Below, piece by piece: positions 58,579 to 64,000 of a stretch of DNA of 64,000 nt. Below the pieces are notes generated by a model. It was not told where the DNA came from. It searched no databases and worked only from the letters and a program-made list of their open reading frames with translations. The translations under genes and the position numbers were made by a program. Origin of the DNA: Carallia brachiata (taxonomy: Eukaryota; Streptophyta; Magnoliopsida; Malpighiales; Rhizophoraceae). Numbering within the stretch: the stretch's first letter is position 1; each line of letters begins with the position of its first letter. Where the stretch lies: the NCBI GenBank assembly GCA_021464245.1, contig JADCRB010000048.1, positions 1,864,783-1,928,782 on the forward strand, written 5' to 3'.

Positions 58579-60517
58579 GCTTGCATTTTGGACTTAAAAT
58601 GGCAGTTGAAATGAACAGCCGTGTATGCAGGTAAGCTTAAAAATTTTAGTGTTAGTGATGTTTCAGGATAATTTCAATAGGGGAGCTTCTCGGTCTATGT
58701 AACGCGTTGATATTGTGCGCTATTTTTTTTTTTTTTGGAACAAAAAACAAAAGGCTATTGTTATATTCACGCCCAAATTACTTTACATACGCACAAAAGA
58801 GTATGTGAAGGTCTCAGTACTAGTTAGTTTTGTACGTGTATGGAGGAGATTTGACGTGCAAATATTAGTAACAAAAAAAAATCATCGTAAGTATATCGGT
58901 CGAGATTGGAGTAACTCCTATTTGTAATGTTTCATTTAACCACACTTAAAGAGACAAACTCACCTTCCAAATACCAGTGAAACCGAACATGTTTCTGTTA
59001 TTAAAGATCACAGCGATTACTGAATCTGAAATCTATCATCGCACTACAATCTTTCTCTATCTCAACCGACACCTAGTTATTTGCTAGGGGAGGGCGCAGA
59101 CTACAGGATTTGAACTTGGGTTACTATATAAAATGTATGTTGATTTATTATTCAGTTACTACCTCAAATGATATCGATATCGTGCACTAGAAAACATGAC
59201 AGAATAATATGGCATAAGGCGTGGCATGGCGTTGCCTTTGTTAATGTACACGTTTTGCCATTTTATTGTACGAAAGACACTGCCCTTTCTACGCGCACAA
59301 GAATCAGTTGTCTTTTGATTTTAGTTTTCTTTATTTGGGCCTGAGTTTAGGCGTTTTGGGGTTCGTTTATACCTCTTTCTATAAAATACAAAAGTGAACC
59401 AATTCCTTAAAAACAATTTGGCCAACCTTACCATTGAGACGGGCTGATTTTCATAAAATAATATCTAGTTTCTATCAATGTTTCAAAAATTAGATTGAAT
59501 TGATTGGTCCGACTCATTAAACTGGATACCAGACTAAAATGAGTTTAACATTTCCCGTACAACGAGAAATAGAGAATGTTACCGAAACATTCAGAAAAAT
59601 AACCACCATTATAAGCAAAAAAAATGTCATGGAATGGAATTTCATACAAACATGCTAAAGACCTCAATGCCATATACTAATTGAATAAAATAATATTTGG
59701 TCAAAAAAATTGAATAAATTAATATTAGTAATTTAAAATAGGATTTTGTTTCTTTCTTCTTTTTACCTTATTTATTTTGGAACATATGGAAAAAAAAAAA
59801 AAAGCTTTTTCTTCAGCAATTGTCTTGATCTTTTTTGCCCCTAAGATATCGAAAATTTTGAGTTTAAAATCACAAAAGATCAGATGCAGGGATATCTATG
59901 GCATTTTATTACCGTAACTTCGTAACATCGCAGTCCTCCTTCGAATTTATTCAGGGGTAACTATGGCGTTTCAGATTTGAGTTTTGGGTTGTGATTGTTG
60001 GGTTTCCTGTTCTAGATTCCTGGGTTGTGATTGTTGGGCTTGGAGGGCAATCATGCGGTCATGCCAATGCCTTATTTTTTTGGTAAATTGTAAATTAATT
60101 GTTTAATTGAACGTGCTTGCTGAGATGAGGTATCTCAGTATCTGACGGATCCACTATGGATCAGCCCTGTTATATTCCCTCTGTTACATTTACTGTGAAA
60201 CTTACTGGAATTTTCTCGTGATGGTGACTGGTTTTGAAGGTGCAGGGAAACAGGGGACGATGCAGAGGGCCCAAATCGGAAATTTCTCTTAACGACCCAA
60301 AAGCGGAGGTACGCGGGTTTGAAGCGGAGTCCACCAATAACATTGTTTCAAAGTCAACGGGTCTCTGATCAATTGACAAATAAATCCACGATGATGATCG
60401 CATCAGGTGGGTTAGGGTGGTTTCTTGTTCTGGAGTCTCTTTCTCTTTACTCTTTCAAAAAGGAGAAGTCTGTTCAACTTCAGATCATCCATCTACTCTC
60501 CCAATTATTGTCGGAAG
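58579..60517. other. TNL5 upstream spacer
   Basis: 59750-59960 repeats sequence seen at 24950-25200. 60150-60517 is homologous to the TNL4 upstream region, with W-box AGTCAA at 60352-60357, 161 bp before the TNL5 start. No gene. Confidence 0.4.
60352..60357. promoter_or_regulatory. W-box-like AGTCAA upstream of TNL5
   Basis: AAAGTCAACGG occurs here, with GAAGTCAACGG at TNL4 (45593-45602) and AAAGTCAACGG at TNL1. It is a conserved promoter segment of the TNL family in this cluster. WRKY binding is inferred. Confidence 0.4.
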
Positions 60518-63500
60518 ATGGCTTCCGCTTCTGCTTCCTCTTCCTCTTCCTCTTCCTACACTTGTCCGACCTTCCGCCGTGACGACCATCAGTGGAAGTA
60601 CGATGTTTTCTTGAGCTTCAGGGGGGCAGACACACGTGACAATTTCATCAGTCATCTCCATGCGTCTCTGTCCGAAAAAGGGATTGAAACCTTCATAGAC
60701 TGCCAACTTCGAAAGGGAGATGAAATTGCACCCGCACTTTTGCAGGCCATCCGAGATTCAAATGTTTCCGTGGTCATTTTTTCTGAAAACTATGCGACTT
60801 CTTCCTGGTGCTTAGACGAACTTGTTGAGATCATCAAATGCTCTGAGACCTGGGGACAGATAGTTATACCCGTGTTTTATCACGTGGATCCATCAGAGGT
60901 CAGGAAGCAAACTTGCCTTTTTGGTGAGGCGTTTGCTGCTAAATTTGAGAGTGATTCCAAGAACGCACACAAAGTGCGAAAGTGGAAGGCTGCCTTGACT
61001 AAAGTAGCCAATCTCGCTGGATGGGCCTCACAGGACATCAGGTAACGTTTTTACTGTAACGTTTTTACTAAAACTTTTGTCCTATTACTACTTTGGCAGG
61101 AGAGATTTTCTATCAGTAAAGCTTCAAAATTGTAGTTTGGATTAAATGAAACTTAAACTATAACTAGTGAAGCTTACCTTTTGAATCTTTCAAAAACATT
61201 TTCCGGCTTCTTAAAACTGTAGCCAATTATCATTTCAATGTTTCCACCAAATGTTTTTAATCTTTGCGTATCGTTCGTAAAATTTGTAGTTACACTCGCT
61301 TAACTTTGACATCTAAAAGCAGCACTTGTTTATTGACAGGAACATCCATAAATAATATTTGACCTGCTTGAAGCAGGTTACTCATAATTTTCCTTTTTTA
61401 TTATTTATTTATTTTTGGCAGGTCAGAACGCACGCTCGTTGACAAAATTGTCCAAGATGTTGTAGGAAAGTTGGAACCATATGTGCCGTCTGATTTACAA
61501 GGACTTGTGGGAATAGATCTCCGCATTCGACAAATCGAAAGGGAATTGTGCATTGGGTTATTGGATATTCGCATTTTAGGAATTTGGGGGATGGGAGGCA
61601 TAGGTAAGACAACTATTGCGGAAGCTGTTTTTGGTTTTGGCCAAATTAGGAGTAAATTTCAAGGTTGTTGCTTTCTTGCAAATGTTAGGGAAGAGTTAGC
61701 AAAATGTGGAATAAAGAATTTGTTAAAGGAGCTTCTTGTGAGAATCTTGGGTGAGGAAGATATTAAAGTTGACACAGCTAGACCTAGATCAATTTTGATT
61801 AGGAGCTCCGTCGCAAAAAACTTCTGATTGTTCTTGATGATGTGGATAACTCATTAGACTTGGAATGTTTAATTGGAGATCCTTGTTGGTTTGGGCCGGG
61901 AAGCGAGTGATTATAACAAGTAGGGACAACACGTATTTGAAAAATATGCTCATTTTATATACGAAGTCGAACCGTTTAATAATGATGATGCTCTTGAGCT
62001 TTTTAGTTGGAATGCCTTTAAGCATAAGCTTCCGACTAATGATTTGTGTCCATGTCAAATTTGGTCATAAAATATGCTCAAGGTAATCCTCTGACTCTTA
62101 AAGTTTTGGGATCCTTTTATATGGTAGGACTAAATCAGAGTGGGAAAGCGCTGTGAATAAATTGTCAAAGTCTCCTAATAAGGACATTCAAGATGTATTG
62201 AAGATTAGCTACGATAGCTTGGAGCAGGACCAGAGAAAAATATTTCTTCATGTGGCATGTTTTTTCAAAGGTGAAAGTAAAGATAGTATCATACAAATAC
62301 TTTGCAGTTGTGGATTATCGTCAGAAATTGGATTGCGTGTTCTCGTTGATAAGTCGCTTGTTACTATTTCTGGGCATAATGAGTTGAATATGCATGATTT
62401 GTTGCAAGAAATGGGTAGGGAAATTACTCACCAAGAATCTGAAGAACCTGGTAAACGTAGCAGATTATGGGATCCAGAAGATATCTATCACGTGTTGATG
62501 CAAAAAACTGTAAGACTCTAGATCTTAAAACCATTTTTTTCCTTTACTTTTTTAACATGAAGTAAACAAAATAAATCAACAAGCAATATGTTTTTTACTA
62601 AAGTAATCAAATTTAATTGACAGGGAACTAAAGCAATAGAAAGTATATCTTTGGATTTGTCAAAGACAAGAGAGATATGCTTGTGTCCAAATGCTTTCCA
62701 AATGATGCCTAACCTTAAATTTCTAAAATTCTATGCCCCTATTGACCATTACGGCCAAGAATACAGAAAGCTGCATCTTTCTCAAGGTCTTGCGTTTCTT
62801 ACTGATGAGCTAAGATACCTATACTGGCAACAATACCCATTGCAATCTTTGCCACCCAATTTCCAACCAAAGAATCTTTTTGTGCTGAAGCTGCCTAACA
62901 GCAACATTAAACAACTCTGGGATGAAACCAAGGTATTTTGTTTCATTGTAACTGTAGTTCCCTGGATCTAAATGCTGAAGAATTTACAACTAATTAATTG
63001 TATCCATTTCTTTTTTGCTACAGGATCAGAGCACCTTAAAATGATTGCACGATGCCTGATCAAAACTCCGATGACATCACAGATAAAAATCTCATGAATA
63101 TGATATTGGTTGGCTGCTTAAGCTTGGGGAGGTTTCCGTTATTTGTGGACCAATTTCACAGACTTACATGCATAAGGATGATCAATCACAGTGAGCTTAG
63201 GAGTCTTCCAAATAACATAGATTTAGAATCTCTCGATACTCTCGATCTCACTGGCTGCTCGAAACTTGAGACATTCCCAGAGGTCTCGAGGAACATAAGA
63301 TATCTGTATTTAAGTGGGACTGCAATAAAAATATTACCCTCATCAGCAGTTGAGTGCCTCGGCAGACTCGTACAATTACAAATGGAATATTGTGAAAACT
63401 TAGAGAGTCTCCCAAGCAACATTTGGAAGTTACAATCTCTTTGCAAGTTTTCTCTAAGTGGCTGCTCAAAACTGAACAAATTTCCTGAAATTTTGGAGAC

Positions 63501-64000
63501 CATGGATAAGTTGAAGGAACTGAACTTATATGGTACAGCCATAAAAGCGTTGCCATTGTCTATTGACAATCTTAAAGAGCTTGAAATATTAAATGTGCTC
63601 GCTTGCAGAAACCTTCATTGTCTTCCAGAAACGCTCAGTAATTTGAAAGCACTTCACCATTTTCCTCTCTCTATCTTTCCAAGACAGGATGAAATATTAC
63701 CACGGAAGTTCTTGGAGGAGCATCCTATGAATGAATATGAAGGTCAAGATTATGGGAACTTTTCATTAGGACCATTGTTAAGTGCCTCGCCCTTGGAATC
63801 GTTACATATACGATTCAGTTTACAGCAGTTACCTACAGACCTTGGATCTTTATCCTCCTTATATGACCTAACATTTAGTGGAAGCAATATTGAGACTATC
63901 TCTGGGAGCATCAAACAGCTTTCTCTCCTGAATTCTCTCACTATAGATGGCTGCCAACTGCTTCATTCCTTACTAGAGCTTCCACCAAGGATATTTTATG
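60518..64000 (+). pseudogene. TNL5: TIR-NB-ARC-LRR gene, frameshifted and cut by the window end
   Basis: Exons 60518-61041 (TIR, open, Ser-rich start MASASASS; FRGADTRDNFISHL, SSWCLDELVEI), 61422-62509 (NB-ARC), 62624-62932 (LRR start, open) and 63024 onward (LRR, open from about 63100 to the end). P-loop GMGGIGKTT is intact. Five single-base losses lie between about 61798 and 62117, within 320 bp: at KRLHRK, GSRVI, RDKHV, DDFVAM and SFLYG. Exon length 1088 against 1093 in TNL3 confirms exactly five, after balanced 6-nt gain (FGFGQ) and loss. From 62153 the frame is right again (FLHVACFFKGE, NMHDLLQEMG). Another base is missing at the start of exon 4 (CTTAAAATGA, giving a stop) and one near 63081. 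It could be a pseudogene, or the 61.8-62.1 kb patch could be poorly polished. The C-terminal exon lies beyond the window. Confidence 0.8.

Overview
This is plant nuclear DNA, almost certainly from a woody eudicot. It has spliced genes with GT-AG introns and conserved phases, long AT-rich spacers, MITEs, LTR and SINE relics and a nuclear copy of chloroplast DNA. I cannot name the species from sequence alone. The window is a resistance-gene cluster built from two TIR-domain families. The first is five TIR-NB-ARC-LRR (TNL) loci: one on the minus strand (0.4-4.5 kb) and four on the plus strand (26.7-30.9, 33.8-38.1, 45.8-50.1 and 60.5-64.0+ kb). The second is a family of two-exon TIR-only genes ('TX'), all on the minus strand (8.9-10.3, 16.6-18.4, 20.9-22.5 and 54.2-54.7 kb). 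Their second exon starts like the exon that opens the NB-ARC domain in the TNLs, then gives way to an unrelated, repeat-rich tail.

Layout. 0-5.5 kb: TNL1 pseudogene, its upstream region and a MITE. 5.5-19.7 kb: two diverged copies of one block (T-rich leader-like DNA, relic TX tail, intact TX gene, upstream region). The first copy also carries a glutaredoxin-like fragment and is followed by a psaB fragment of plastid origin; the second ends in a relic of a small secreted-protein gene. 20.9-30.9 kb: TX-C, a LEA-like secreted-protein pseudogene, then TNL2 (pseudogene). 31.5-32.2 kb: truncated FtsH. 33.8-38.1 kb: TNL3, the only TNL that can be read through, provided an alternative splice acceptor is used. 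39.4-45 kb: mobile DNA, including a hAT-like MITE with an 8-bp target duplication, a retroposed element with a 17-bp target duplication, and an AT-rich MITE. 45.8-50.1 kb: TNL4 (frameshifted). 50-53.4 kb: gene fragments and a SINE-like element. 54.2-64 kb: TX-D (broken), a complete TRIM retrotransposon, an intact LEA-like secreted-protein gene with a relic beside it, and TNL5 (cut by the window end).

How it fits together. TNL proteins sense pathogen effectors; their TIR domains are NAD+-cleaving enzymes that signal through EDS1. TX proteins keep the TIR fold and the catalytic glutamate but have no nucleotide switch or LRR sensor, so they may act as signalling partners or amplifiers (inference). 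Two parts of the window repeat the order TX(-), LEA-like gene(-), TNL(+), so the cluster appears to have grown by duplicating a composite unit in which a TX and a TNL are divergently transcribed. The strongest candidates for something undescribed are the intact TX genes, whose TIR is fused to a Gly/Asn/Tyr-rich, length-variable 14/17-residue repeat tail ending in a Cys motif.
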